A stretch of 64,000 nucleotides of DNA from Virgifigura deserti (GTDB taxonomy: Bacteria > Pseudomonadota > Alphaproteobacteria > Dongiales > Dongiaceae): positions 124,001 through 188,000 of the forward strand of contig QOZR01000010.1 in NCBI GenBank assembly GCA_003576685.1, in the 5' to 3' direction. Positions 43,559 to 51,896 of this stretch are shown in pieces. Position 1 is the first letter of the stretch. Each line of letters begins with the position of its first letter. Position numbers and translations under genes: made by a program. The notes beneath the pieces were generated by a model that was not told the DNA's origin, did not search any database, and worked only from the letters and a program-made list of their open reading frames with translations.

Positions 43559-44227
43559 ATGTTTTGGAACTGCCGCAAGCCAATTTCCCGCAAAGGCGCG
43601 CGGGCGGCCACGGCCCGGGCCGGGCTGATCGCGGCGATTCTGCTGTCCGCCGCGGGCCAGACCGCGCAATCGCAACCCGTGGAAGATCCGGATTGGCCTT
43701 GCATTCAGCGCAAGGTGCCCGAGATTTCGCCCGGCATGGTCTGGGCTGGGCCACCCTTGGACGCCGCCGCCGCATCCTGGCGGGACGATCCCGAGATCGC
43801 CGCACTCGCGATGAAAATCGCTTCCCGAAGGACTCCGATCGAAGAGGCCAACGCCGCGATCAAGGAGCTCGCCGAAGCGGCCGGCGCGGACGAGGATAAA
43901 AAGCTGACCATGCTATTCGCCGGGGCTCTCGGCATAATCAATCACGATCGCGCGTCGATCATGAGCGGTATCCAACGCTATGCGACCCGGCAGCGCGCGC
44001 TCGCGGACAAGATAGAGCGCCAGTCGGCCCAACTCGCCGCACTCCCCGTTGAAGAGACGCCCCCTGGGGTGACCAGCGAACGCGACGATCTGCTGGAAGT
44101 TCAGAACTGGGACATCAGGATCTTCGAAGAGCGCGAACACGCTTTGACCTATGTCTGCGAGCAGCCCGTTCTTCTGGAGCAGCGCGCGTTCGCCCTCGGG
44201 CGGGAGATCATGAAATATCTCGATTGA
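43559..44227 (+). CDS. Unrecognised periplasmic protein of the PQQ-ADH-associated operon
   Basis: 222 residues. Signal-like N-terminus (ARAGLIAAILLSAAGQTAQS), then DWPCIQRKVPEISPGMVWAGPPL and a mostly helical remainder with charged heptads (YATRQRALADKIERQSAQLAALP), ending in LTYVCEQPVLLEQRAFALGREIMKYLD. Two cysteines (WPC and YVC) may pair. GGAGGAG precedes the ATG. Same order and spacing as the ABC-2 genes, so in the operon. I recognise no domain. Convergent to the CXXCW gene. Confidence 0.75.
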   Translation: MFWNCRKPISRKGARAATARAGLIAAILLSAAGQTAQSQPVEDPDWPCIQRKVPEISPGMVWAGPPLDAAAASWRDDPEIAALAMKIASRRTPIEEANAAIKELAEAAGADEDKKLTMLFAGALGIINHDRASIMSGIQRYATRQRALADKIERQSAQLAALPVEETPPGVTSERDDLLEVQNWDIRIFEEREHALTYVCEQPVLLEQRAFALGREIMKYLD

Positions 44228-44244
44228 GCGTCGGCGCGACCGCC

Positions 44245-44847
44245 TCAGGCGGGTGGCGTGGCGGCATCTGGTAACGGTACGGGCCGGCTCTCCTCGAGCG
44301 GCAGCCCTGCCGCCGCCCAGCCATCGGTCCCCTCAGGATACCAGTAGACGCTGGCGTAGCCGTAGTCGATCGCCCGCTTCGCCGCATTCCACGACATCCA
44401 GCAGTCCGAAAGGCAATAGAAGACGAGCTTGCGCTCCTTGTCGCCGCCGGCCAGCCTTTCGAGATTGCTTCGAAAGTAGGACTCGAGCGCTTGCGACAGT
44501 TCGCCGCGCCCGACGTCGGGCAGCCAGACACTTCCCGGGATGTTGTTGCGCGGCTTCGGGAACCACAGAGTCGAAGCTGGCAGATTGTCCGGTTTCCGCT
44601 GTTCCGGCAGGACGTCGATGAGGATGACGCCGTCATCCGCGAGGAGTGCTTGCAGCTTCTCCGTCGAAACGACTGTCCCGCCGGCAATGGTGTCCGGTGT
44701 CGGTGCCCTGTACAGGTCCAGCCTGTAGCCTTCGGGCTCGGGAACCGCTTGGGCTGCCGTCCCGTCGGCAAAGGCCGGCGCGGCGACGAGCAGGAGCGCT
44801 GCGGCTACGCCGCTGCGGACCCGACGAGCAGCCTGATGGTCGAGCAT
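44245..44847 (-). CDS. PQQ-dependent catabolism-associated CXXCW-motif protein (rhodanese-like)
   Basis: 200 residues with signal (SGVAAALLLVAAPAFA). The mature part is rhodanese-like: GVILIDVLPEQRKPD, NIPGSVWLPDVGRG, then FYCLSDCWMSWNAAKRAIDYGYASVYWYPEG with the characteristic C-x3-CW pair, one Cys at the sulfurtransferase active-site position. Belongs to the PQQ-ADH-associated set; role unknown, redox or sulfur transfer is inferred. GAGAGGGA precedes the ATG. Confidence 0.9.
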   Translation of the reverse strand: MLDHQAARRVRSGVAAALLLVAAPAFADGTAAQAVPEPEGYRLDLYRAPTPDTIAGGTVVSTEKLQALLADDGVILIDVLPEQRKPDNLPASTLWFPKPRNNIPGSVWLPDVGRGELSQALESYFRSNLERLAGGDKERKLVFYCLSDCWMSWNAAKRAIDYGYASVYWYPEGTDGWAAAGLPLEESRPVPLPDAATPPA

Positions 44848-44995
44848 GCTTGAATCCCTCTCCGTTGGCCGGCATGCGGACCATCCTAGTTTCTTGTTTT
44901 GCCGGCTGTCGATACCGAGTTCGGAACCGTCGGTATTCGCCCCGACCGTCCCAAGGAACCGCTGTCCGGGCGGCATTCGTCCCCCGGATTCGTCC

Positions 44996-45024
44996 TTGCG
45001 TCCCCTCGTAGGCGGAACTAAATT
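44996..45024 (+). promoter_or_regulatory. Candidate sigma-70-type promoter for pqqA
   Basis: TTGCGT then, after 17 bases, TAAATT, 81 bases before the pqqA ATG. The stretch around the -10 is the only AT-rich part of this region. Gives a leader of about 70 bases. Divergent from the CXXCW gene. Confidence 0.42.
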
Positions 45025-45104
45025 TAGAATCGTTCGACTTATCAGAGGCGAGTCGGGCGAGTTGGGATTACGCCTGAGTCCCCAAACAACGGGAGGAATG
45101 CGAC

Positions 45105-45182
45105 ATGGCTTGGACTTCCCCGAAGATCGTCGAGATTTCTGTCGGTCTCGAAATCAACTGCTACGCTTGCGCTGAGCTCTAA
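45105..45182 (+). CDS. pqqA: PQQ precursor peptide PqqA
   Basis: 25-residue ribosomal peptide, the source of PQQ. Sequence MAWTSPKIVEISVGLEIN then CYACAEL. The Glu16 and Tyr20 pair (E-x3-Y), cross-linked by PqqE to start PQQ, is intact. Unusual: two cysteines flank the Tyr, and only five residues follow it. GGGAGGAATGCGAC precedes the ATG. A terminator lies right after it. Confidence 0.96.
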   Translation: MAWTSPKIVEISVGLEINCYACAEL

Positions 45183-45195
45183 GCGCCGTTTTCGA

Positions 45196-45235
45196 CGCCC
45201 CGAGGTCAGGTCACTGGACCGACCCGGGGCGTTTT
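45196..45235 (+). terminator. Terminator between pqqA and pqqB
   Basis: Stem CGCCCCG-GGTC-GGTC pairing with GACC-GACC-CGGGGCG, 15 pairs with two single-A bulges on the 5' side and loop ACTG, followed by TTTT. It begins 14 bases after pqqA and ends 15 bases before pqqB. Expected to yield abundant short pqqA message with lower read-through to pqqBCDE. Confidence 0.85.
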
Positions 45236-45249
45236 CATACTAAGCTCGG

Positions 45250-46179
45250 ATGGTGTTACGGCTCCTTATCGTAGGATCGGCCGCGGGGGGCGGCTTCCCT
45301 CAGTGGAACAGCAACGACGAAGGATCTCGTCGTGCCCGTTCGGGTGATCCGAACGCCCTGCCGCGCAGCCAATCCTCCATCGCGGTCAGCGCGGATGGAC
45401 GGCGCTGGACACTGTTCAACGCATCGCCCGACCTCCGACAGCAGATCAACGCGAACCCGCAACTCCATCCGCAGGACGGCAAGCGGCACAGCCCGCTGAC
45501 CAGCGTCGTTCTGACCAATGGCGACGTCGACCATGTCGCCGGGCTGCTGACGCTGCGCGAAAGCCACCCTCTGGCGCTCTATGCGACCGACCGGGTGCTG
45601 CAGGTCTTGCGCGAGAACAGCATCTTCAACGTGTTGAACCCGAATTTCGTGGAGCGCCGGAAACTGCCGCTCGATACGGAGTTCGAGGTGTCGACGCGCG
45701 ACGGGGACGGAACCGGCCTGTTCGTCGAGGCCTTCGCGGTGCCCGGCAAGGTCGCCCTCTATCGCGAGGACGTCGCGGCCGGGCCGGATTTCGGCACGCA
45801 GCCCGAAGACACGATCGGCCTGAAGATCTCGTCCGGCGGCTCGTCGCTGTTTTATATCCCGGGCTGCGCGCGGATGTCGGAGGATCTGGGCGAGCGCCTG
45901 CGCGGCGCGGCACTTGTCCTGTTCGACGGCACGCTGTGGCGCGACGACGAGATGATCGTTGCCGGCGTCGGCAGCAAGACCGGCAAGCGCATGGGACATA
46001 TCAGCGTTTCCGGGCCCGACGGCAGCATTGCCGCCTTCGAACCGCTCGGCGTCAAGCGCAAGGTCTTCGTCCATATGAACAACAGCAATCCAATTCTGCT
46101 GGCCGATTCCGCCGAACGCGCGATCGCCGAAAAGGCAGGCTGGGAGATCGCCTTCGATGGAATGGAACTGACGCTATGA
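45250..46179 (+). CDS. pqqB: PQQ biosynthesis protein PqqB
   Basis: 309 residues, metallo-beta-lactamase-fold oxygenase-type enzyme that acts on the cross-linked tyrosine intermediate (family knowledge). Start LRLLIVGSAAGGGFPQWN is diagnostic; SIAVSADGRRWTLFNASPDLR and TNGDVDHVAGLLTLRE (metal site) follow, and HISVSGPDGSIAAF near the end. Complete. Starts 67 bases after pqqA, behind the terminator, and overlaps pqqC by ATGA. Confidence 0.97.
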   Translation: MVLRLLIVGSAAGGGFPQWNSNDEGSRRARSGDPNALPRSQSSIAVSADGRRWTLFNASPDLRQQINANPQLHPQDGKRHSPLTSVVLTNGDVDHVAGLLTLRESHPLALYATDRVLQVLRENSIFNVLNPNFVERRKLPLDTEFEVSTRDGDGTGLFVEAFAVPGKVALYREDVAAGPDFGTQPEDTIGLKISSGGSSLFYIPGCARMSEDLGERLRGAALVLFDGTLWRDDEMIVAGVGSKTGKRMGHISVSGPDGSIAAFEPLGVKRKVFVHMNNSNPILLADSAERAIAEKAGWEIAFDGMELTL

Positions 46180-46913
46180 GCGAAGCCCTCAGTCCGGCCG
46201 AGTTCGAACGGCAGCTTCGGCGGATCGGCGAGGAGCGCTATCACAGCCGGCATCCGTTCCATAAGCTGCTGCACGACGGCAAGCTGAACCAGGGCCAGCT
46301 GCAGGCCTGGGTCCTCAACCGCTTCTATTATCAAAGCCGTATTCCGATGAAGGACGCGGCGCTGATTTCCCGCGTCGAGGATCCGGCGCTCCGGCGGGAA
46401 TGGATCAGCCGGATTCTCGATCATGACGGTTCCGGCGGGGAGGAAGGCGGGATCGAGCGCTGGCTCGTTCTGGCGGAAGGCGTCGGCCTTGATCGCGACC
46501 TGGTGCGGTCGACGCAGAGCGTGCTGCCGGCTACGCGGTTTGCCGTCGATGCCTATGTGCGATTCGTGCGCGAAAAAAGCCTGCTCGAGGCCGTTGCCTC
46601 GTCGCTCACCGAGTTGTTCGCCCCCGACCTTCACAAGACCCGTATCGCCGCCTTGCTCGAGAACTACGATTTCGCCACGGACGCGACCCTGGCCTATTTC
46701 CGGACGCGCCTGACGCAGGCGCCGAAGGATGTGGCGTTCGGGCTCGCCTATGTGCAGCGCGAGGCGCGGACCCGCGAGCAGCAGGAAGCGGCCCTTGCGG
46801 CACTGCGCTTCAAGACCGATGTGTTATGGGCGCAACTCGATGCGCTGCATTTCGCCTATGTCGAGCCGGGTTTCATCCCGCCGGGTGCATTCGTCCCGAA
46901 GGACCGACAGTGA
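46176..46913 (+). CDS. pqqC: Pyrroloquinoline-quinone synthase PqqC
   Basis: 245 residues, cofactorless oxidase that closes the last ring of PQQ. The EERYHSRHPFHKLLHDGKL block carries active-site His/Arg residues; NRFYYQSRIPMKDAALISR, LDHDG and AYVEPGFIPPGAFV follow. Full length; ATG overlaps the pqqB stop and TGA overlaps the pqqD start (GTGA). Confidence 0.97.
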   Translation: MSEALSPAEFERQLRRIGEERYHSRHPFHKLLHDGKLNQGQLQAWVLNRFYYQSRIPMKDAALISRVEDPALRREWISRILDHDGSGGEEGGIERWLVLAEGVGLDRDLVRSTQSVLPATRFAVDAYVRFVREKSLLEAVASSLTELFAPDLHKTRIAALLENYDFATDATLAYFRTRLTQAPKDVAFGLAYVQREARTREQQEAALAALRFKTDVLWAQLDALHFAYVEPGFIPPGAFVPKDRQ

Positions 46914-47197
46914 AGGAACGTGTCGTCATCGCCGAAACCTCCGTGCCGCGGCTCGTGCCGCACGCGCGGCTGCGGTTCGACAAGCAGCGCGATCAATGGA
47001 TCGTGCTGGCCCCCGAGCGCCTGTTCGTTCCTGACCCGATCGCACTCGAAATTCTCCAGCGTTGCGATGGGGTGGCGACCGTCGCGACAATTGTCGACGG
47101 CCTTGCCGAGAAGTTCAATGCGCCGCGCGAGGTGATCCTGGGCGATGTCATCGCGCTCCTGCAGGATCTGACCGACAAGGGGGTGATGACCGAATGA
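46910..47197 (+). CDS. pqqD: PQQ biosynthesis peptide chaperone PqqD
   Basis: 95-residue PqqA-binding chaperone (RiPP recognition element) that delivers PqqA to PqqE. LVPHARLRFDKQRDQWIVLAPERLFVPDPIALEIL is the family signature, then VATIVDGLAEKFNAPREVILGDV. Starts at a GTG overlapping the pqqC stop and ends overlapping pqqE by ATGA; a separate gene, not fused to PqqC or PqqE as in some species. Confidence 0.95.
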   Translation: MKERVVIAETSVPRLVPHARLRFDKQRDQWIVLAPERLFVPDPIALEILQRCDGVATVATIVDGLAEKFNAPREVILGDVIALLQDLTDKGVMTE

Positions 47198-48285
47198 CAG
47201 GTCTGGCCGCGCCCTTCGCGATGCTCGCGGAACTCACGCATCGCTGTCCGCTGCAGTGCCCCTACTGCTCGAATCCGCTGGAACTCGAGCGCGCGAGCAA
47301 CGAGCTGACGACCGAGGAGTGGGGCCGCGTCATCGACGAAGCGGCCGAGATGGGCATGCTGCAGATCCATTTTTCCGGCGGCGAGCCCACCGTTCGGCGC
47401 GACCTTGCGGTGCTGGTCAAACGCGCTTCGGAGGCCGGGCTCTACAGCAACCTCATCACCTCCGGCGTGCTGCTCGACGCGGCACGCCTGAAGGCCCTTG
47501 CCGATGTCGGGCTCGAGCATGTGCAGCTCAGCTTCCAGGACAGCGAGGCGCAGTCCGGCGATCGCATCGGCGGCTTGCAGGGCGGCCATGAGAAGAAGGT
47601 CGGGGTGGCCAGGCTGGTGCGGGCGGCCGGCCTGCCCCTCACGCTCAATCTGGTCGTGCATCGCCAGAATCTCGACCATCTCGATGACCTGCTTGCCATG
47701 GCGGTGGAGATGGATGCCCAGCGCGTCGAGATCGCGCATGTGCAGTATTACGGCTGGGCCCTGAAGAACCGGCGGGCGCTGATGCCGACCCGGGCACAGC
47801 TCGAACGCGCGACTGCCACGGTCGAAGCGGCCCGCGAGCGGCTCAAGGGCGTGCTCGTCATCGACTATGTGGTGCCCGATTATTACGCGCGGCGGCCGAA
47901 GGCCTGCATGGGTGGCTGGGCGCGCCAGTTCCTCAACATCTCGCCGTCGGGCCGGGTGCTGCCCTGCCATGCCGCCGAATCGATCACCAGCCTGACCTTC
48001 GATACGGTGCGCGAGCGCAGCCTTCAGGACATCTGGGCGAATTCGGACGCCTTCAACAAGTTTCGCGGTACCGATTGGATGCCGGAGCCCTGCCGCTCCT
48101 GCAATCGGCGCGAGATCGACTGGGGCGGTTGCCGCTGCCAGGCCTTCGCGCTGACCGGCGAGGTCGCGGCGACCGACCCGGCCTGTGCCTTGTCGCCCCA
48201 TCACGAAGAACTGGTACGCGTCGCCGAGGCCGAATCGAGCGTCGCGCCGCCCGCCTTCGTCTATCGCCGCATCGGCGCAGCCTGA
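47194..48285 (+). CDS. pqqE: Radical SAM protein PqqE
   Basis: 363 residues. Forms the Glu-Tyr carbon-carbon crosslink in PqqA. The radical SAM cluster CPLQCPYC is at C18, C22 and C25; HFSGGEPTVRRDL is the SAM-binding motif. The C-terminal SPASM domain carries ACMGGWARQFLNISPSGRVLPC and PCRSCNRREIDWGGCRC for auxiliary clusters. Complete. Last gene of pqqABCDE; pqqF/G proteases are not seen in the window. Confidence 0.97.
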   Translation: MTGLAAPFAMLAELTHRCPLQCPYCSNPLELERASNELTTEEWGRVIDEAAEMGMLQIHFSGGEPTVRRDLAVLVKRASEAGLYSNLITSGVLLDAARLKALADVGLEHVQLSFQDSEAQSGDRIGGLQGGHEKKVGVARLVRAAGLPLTLNLVVHRQNLDHLDDLLAMAVEMDAQRVEIAHVQYYGWALKNRRALMPTRAQLERATATVEAARERLKGVLVIDYVVPDYYARRPKACMGGWARQFLNISPSGRVLPCHAAESITSLTFDTVRERSLQDIWANSDAFNKFRGTDWMPEPCRSCNRREIDWGGCRCQAFALTGEVAATDPACALSPHHEELVRVAEAESSVAPPAFVYRRIGAA

Positions 48286-48482
48286 CACAGGCTTTTACAC
48301 CCGGGTTCTCCTGAGATCGCTGTTCGGGCCATTGGTTCGCCGCAAGTTCCGATTCTCCGGAACTCGCGGGCTCCCAGCGTGTTTCGCTTCCATCTTGGGC
48401 ATTTTTGCGCGGGGTGGCGTGGTTTTGCCCCGCGTGGTCCAGCTAGCCTTTATCTGCGGCTGAAACGGAGGAGGACCTCACC

Positions 48483-49016
48483 ATGACCATCATGCCAACG
48501 TCCCGCAGCTTACCGGTTTCCCTTTTTGCCGCGGCTCTCTTGATCGGTGCCGCGCCGGCGGCTTACGCCCAATGCGAGGCCGGGACCGGCGGTTCGATGA
48601 TCCAGGACATGGCAAAGACCCAGGAGTCGGCCGGGGCGGCGGCCAACGCCACCACCGGGCAGAGCGGAACGACAACGGCGGAGTCCGATATCCAGCCCGA
48701 TCAAGGCGGAGTCACGACGGACAAAGAAGGCGCGGCCACGGCACAAAGCGGCGGCACGCCGGAGGAGAGCGGGGCGACCACGGCGGGAGCCGGCGGCGCG
48801 ACGACCTCGTCGGGCGAGACACAAGCCGTAATGGATTCGCCGGAGATTGAAGGCGCCGACGAAGAGCGAATCGTGGCCATGTTGGAGCAGGAGGGATACA
48901 GCGATATCAGCAGCGTCGTCAGCTGCGGCGCCTATTACGAGGTCGAGGCCAAGCAGGGCGACCAGCAGGCGAAACTGCAGGTCGACATGGCTACTGGCCG
49001 AGTCAATCCCCTCTAA
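48483..49016 (+). CDS. Secreted low-complexity protein with PepSY-like C-terminal domain
   Basis: 177 residues. Signal peptide ends near APAAYAQCE. Residues about 45-115 are a Thr/Gly/Ala/Ser/Glu linker (TTGQSGTTTAESDIQPDQGG, GGTPEESGATTAGAGGATTS). The last 55 residues (IVAMLEQEGYSDISSVVSCGAYYEVEAKQGDQQAKLQVDMATGRV) look like a PepSY-type fold, with a lone Cys. GGAGGAGGACC sits before the ATG. Unconnected to neighbours; function unknown, perhaps a periplasmic inhibitor-like domain. Confidence 0.68.
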   Translation: MTIMPTSRSLPVSLFAAALLIGAAPAAYAQCEAGTGGSMIQDMAKTQESAGAAANATTGQSGTTTAESDIQPDQGGVTTDKEGAATAQSGGTPEESGATTAGAGGATTSSGETQAVMDSPEIEGADEERIVAMLEQEGYSDISSVVSCGAYYEVEAKQGDQQAKLQVDMATGRVNPL

Positions 49017-49099
49017 ATCTATGTGCATCGAGAGGAGATCTGCCCCGGTCTCCTCTCGACCGAGATGACGGCGCCCGTCGGGTCACACAAGCCAGGGGG

Positions 49100-49462
49100 T
49101 CATAGCCAGGTCACGCGGCCGACAGTCAGCAGTACCAGCACGCTCACGCCGGCGCCGACGCCGAGCAGCAGGTTGCGCCGGGTCGCGAGAAAGATCGCGA
49201 GCGCAACGACCGATGCGGCGAGCCGATCGGTCAAGGCCGTCGCTTCGAGCGGGCCGACCGGCAGCACGATCAGCCGCGCGATCAGGCCGGCGAGAAAGGC
49301 GTAGGTAACCGCGCCGATCCATTGGAACAACTGCCCCTCCGGATTGATCCGGTCGGAGAGCGCCACGCCCATACCGCGCCAGACATAGGTCGCCACGGCG
49401 CCGGTCAGCACCACGATCCAGGGCCAGATACCGGGCCAAGCTTCAGACCAAGCCTCAGGCAT
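49100..49462 (-). CDS. azlD: AzlD domain protein (branched-chain amino acid export)
   Basis: 120-residue small membrane partner of AzlC with about four helices: VVLTGAVATYVWRGMGVALSDR, GAVTYAFLAGLIARLIVLP, LAASVVALAIFLATRR and VGAGVSVLVLLTVG. Overlaps the azlC stop by 8 bases. Pair predicted to export branched-chain amino acids or related solutes. Confidence 0.83.
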   Translation of the reverse strand: MPEAWSEAWPGIWPWIVVLTGAVATYVWRGMGVALSDRINPEGQLFQWIGAVTYAFLAGLIARLIVLPVGPLEATALTDRLAASVVALAIFLATRRNLLLGVGAGVSVLVLLTVGRVTWL

Positions 49463-50192
49463 GGGGGCGACCTGCGCGAGCGTCGAGCGCTCGATCCACG
49501 AGAAATGCCGCGCTGCCCGCAAGCAGCCCGGTCGCCAGCAAGCCCCAATCCGGATCGACCAGATGCAGAAACGGTCCGGTCACGGCACCCAGGCCGAGGG
49601 CGAGCGCCCGGATCCGATGCCGGAAGTCCGCGGCGAAGACCAGCATGAAATAGATCGGATTAAGGAAGACGAGGCCGAGCGTGATGTAATCCGGGACCAG
49701 GCTGGCGAGGACGAACCCGAAGCCGGTCGCGGCCAAGGTCACCGACCACAACGTCATCGCAAAGCCCGCGAAATAGGGCAGGCGCTGGTCGGTGGGCAGG
49801 TCGGGGCAGCGCTGCATCGCGATCGTCCAGCCGGTGATCGCGATGAAATGGGCGAAAAAATAATAGCGCCAGCGCGGCGTGCCGGGATGCCGCAACAGCG
49901 GCATCAGCGCGACCGTCATCGGCAGCAGCCGGGCATTGGTCAGGGCGACGGCGGAACCGATGGCGAGTAGCGAGGCGCCGACGGCGTAAAGCTCGACCAG
50001 TGCGATCTGACCCGGCAGCGCCCAGCCGGTGGCGGTCGAGGCGAACCCGAGCCACAGCGAAAAGCCGGCCTCTCGACAGAGCGAGCCGAAGCCGAGATAG
50101 CTGGCGCCCAGGATCACTGCCGGCATGCCGAGCGAGGCCCGCATTCCGCCGAGAGCGGCGGCACGCGGCGACCGATAGGCCGATTCCGCCAT
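49455..50192 (-). CDS. azlC: AzlC family transporter
   Basis: 245 residues with about seven helices; MPAVILGASYLGFGSLCREAGFS, GQIALVELYAVGASLLAIGSAVALTNARLLPM and LVPDYITLGLVFLNPIYFML are typical AzlC blocks. Overlaps azlD. The ATG has no strong ribosome site in view. 105 bases lie between it and the histidine kinase stop. Confidence 0.88.
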   Translation of the reverse strand: MAESAYRSPRAAALGGMRASLGMPAVILGASYLGFGSLCREAGFSLWLGFASTATGWALPGQIALVELYAVGASLLAIGSAVALTNARLLPMTVALMPLLRHPGTPRWRYYFFAHFIAITGWTIAMQRCPDLPTDQRLPYFAGFAMTLWSVTLAATGFGFVLASLVPDYITLGLVFLNPIYFMLVFAADFRHRIRALALGLGAVTGPFLHLVDPDWGLLATGLLAGSAAFLVDRALDARAGRPHA

Positions 50193-50297
50193 CAGGGCGC
50201 CCGGCCCGAAATCTGCGCGAAGAGGAGAGGCATGGGCGGAGGAATTAGCAGGCGCGGCGGTTGCCGCGCAATGCCGTCGAACGTCAGGCCAGAAACG

Positions 50298-51896
50298 TCA
50301 GGCCGGAATCAGGCGCTCCGCCGGAAGCCGGACCGTCACCGTTGTGCCGGCGCCGAGTTCGCTCTTCAGATCGATGCTGCCGCCATGCAGGCTCACCAGA
50401 CCCTGGGTCAGCGGCAGGCCCAACCCGGTGCCGTCATATTTGCGGTTAAGCCGGCTGTCGACCTGGCCGAACGGTTCCATGACCCGTTCCAGATCCCCGG
50501 GGCCGATGCCGATACCCGTGTCCGCCACCGCCATCAGCAGGTCGCCGTTCTCGTCGAGCCTTGCCGAAAGCTCGATCCGCCCGCCGGCCGGTGTGAACTT
50601 GACGGCGTTGGAAAGCAGGTTAATCAGCACCTGCTTGAGCTTGCGGTCGTCGGCGCGGAGCAACGGCACATCGGGTGCGACCGCGCTCACCAGCGCTACC
50701 TCCGCTCTCGTCGCTCGCTCGCGGATCAGCCGGAGCACGGCCTCGAAGATGCGCAGGACATCCACCTCCTGCTCGATCAGATTGGCCTTCCCCGCCTCGA
50801 TCTTCGAAACGTCCAGGATATCGTTGATGACTTCGAGAAGATGTCGGGCGCTGTCATGGATGTCGCCGACATATTCTTGATATTGCCGGGTGCCGACCGG
50901 ACCGAGCAACTCCATCTGCATGATCTCGGAGAAGCCGATGATGGCATTGAGCGGCGTCCGCAGCTCGTGGCTCATATTTGCCAGGAACTCGGTTTTCGCC
51001 CGGCTCGCCATCTCCGCCATGTCCTTGGCGGTTCGCAGTCCCAACTCGCGCTTGTGCAGTTCGGTGATGTCCGACGCCGTGCCGCGAAAGCCGATCAGGG
51101 CGCCGCTCTTGTTGCAGAAGACCGGCACCGCGTTCAGCAGGAAGAGCTTGCTCTCGCCGTTTCTGGTAAGGGCCTCGAAGGGCAGGTCGCGAAACGGCGA
51201 TTGCTGCGCAAAGCGCTGCTCGATCGTCGAATGGTTCGTGCCGCTGCCGCTGAGCGAGAGGAAATTGCGGCCGATCAGCTCACGCGGATGGAAGCCGAGA
51301 ACCTCAATGACCCGATGCGAGACGCTGGTGAGGGTGAGCTTGGTGTCCGTCTCCCAGATCCAATCTGAGACGAGCCGCGTGATGTCGTCGAGGCGCTCCC
51401 GCGTTCGCGCCAGGGTCTCGATCTGCTGTGAATCTTCCGGCGCCGTCTGGACAATGCCGGCGATTGCGACGATCCGGCCGGCCTCGTCATGCAGCGGCAG
51501 GTGTCGCGAGCGTAGATGCTGGACCGTTTGCCCGATGGCCACGGTGTCTTCCCGGAAGACCATGCTTTCCAGGAGCAGGACTTCCGCGGCGATTTTGTCC
51601 GTGGGCAGGAGGGTGTCACCGTTCTTCGGCTCGCCCATGGCCGCCGCGACCAGGCGGCGGAACCCCAGATTCGCCCAGATGATCGTTCCGTTGAGGTCGC
51701 CGACATAGATCGCCGGTCCGTGGTCGAGAAGCTCCTTCTTGAAGATCTCGCGCAGGATACCCGGCGGGGGTGCCTGTTCCTCCAGCGACTCGGCCCAAAG
51801 AATATTATCGGCCGCCCGTAAAGACGTCTGGGAGGAGGCCCCGGGAGCAACCTGAGGCGCCGCGACCTCGGTGACATCAGGTCGCCGCGTCGTCAC
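50298..51896 (-). CDS. PAS-domain sensor histidine kinase
   Basis: About 532 residues, cytoplasmic (no membrane helix seen). PAS-like segments: GPAIYVGDLNGTIIWANLGF near 70-90 and ETDTKLTLTSVSHRVIEVLGFHPRELIGRNF near 210-240. HisKA box SRAKTEFLANMSHELRTPLNAIIGFSEIM, ATP-domain N box LINLLSNAVKFTPAGG, G1 VADTGIGIG, G2 YDGTGLGLPL. No receiver is fused. GTG start overlaps the DUF2336 gene by 20 bases; other starts are possible. No response regulator gene adjoins. Confidence 0.9.
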   Translation of the reverse strand: MTTRRPDVTEVAAPQVAPGASSQTSLRAADNILWAESLEEQAPPPGILREIFKKELLDHGPAIYVGDLNGTIIWANLGFRRLVAAAMGEPKNGDTLLPTDKIAAEVLLLESMVFREDTVAIGQTVQHLRSRHLPLHDEAGRIVAIAGIVQTAPEDSQQIETLARTRERLDDITRLVSDWIWETDTKLTLTSVSHRVIEVLGFHPRELIGRNFLSLSGSGTNHSTIEQRFAQQSPFRDLPFEALTRNGESKLFLLNAVPVFCNKSGALIGFRGTASDITELHKRELGLRTAKDMAEMASRAKTEFLANMSHELRTPLNAIIGFSEIMQMELLGPVGTRQYQEYVGDIHDSARHLLEVINDILDVSKIEAGKANLIEQEVDVLRIFEAVLRLIRERATRAEVALVSAVAPDVPLLRADDRKLKQVLINLLSNAVKFTPAGGRIELSARLDENGDLLMAVADTGIGIGPGDLERVMEPFGQVDSRLNRKYDGTGLGLPLTQGLVSLHGGSIDLKSELGAGTTVTVRLPAERLIPA

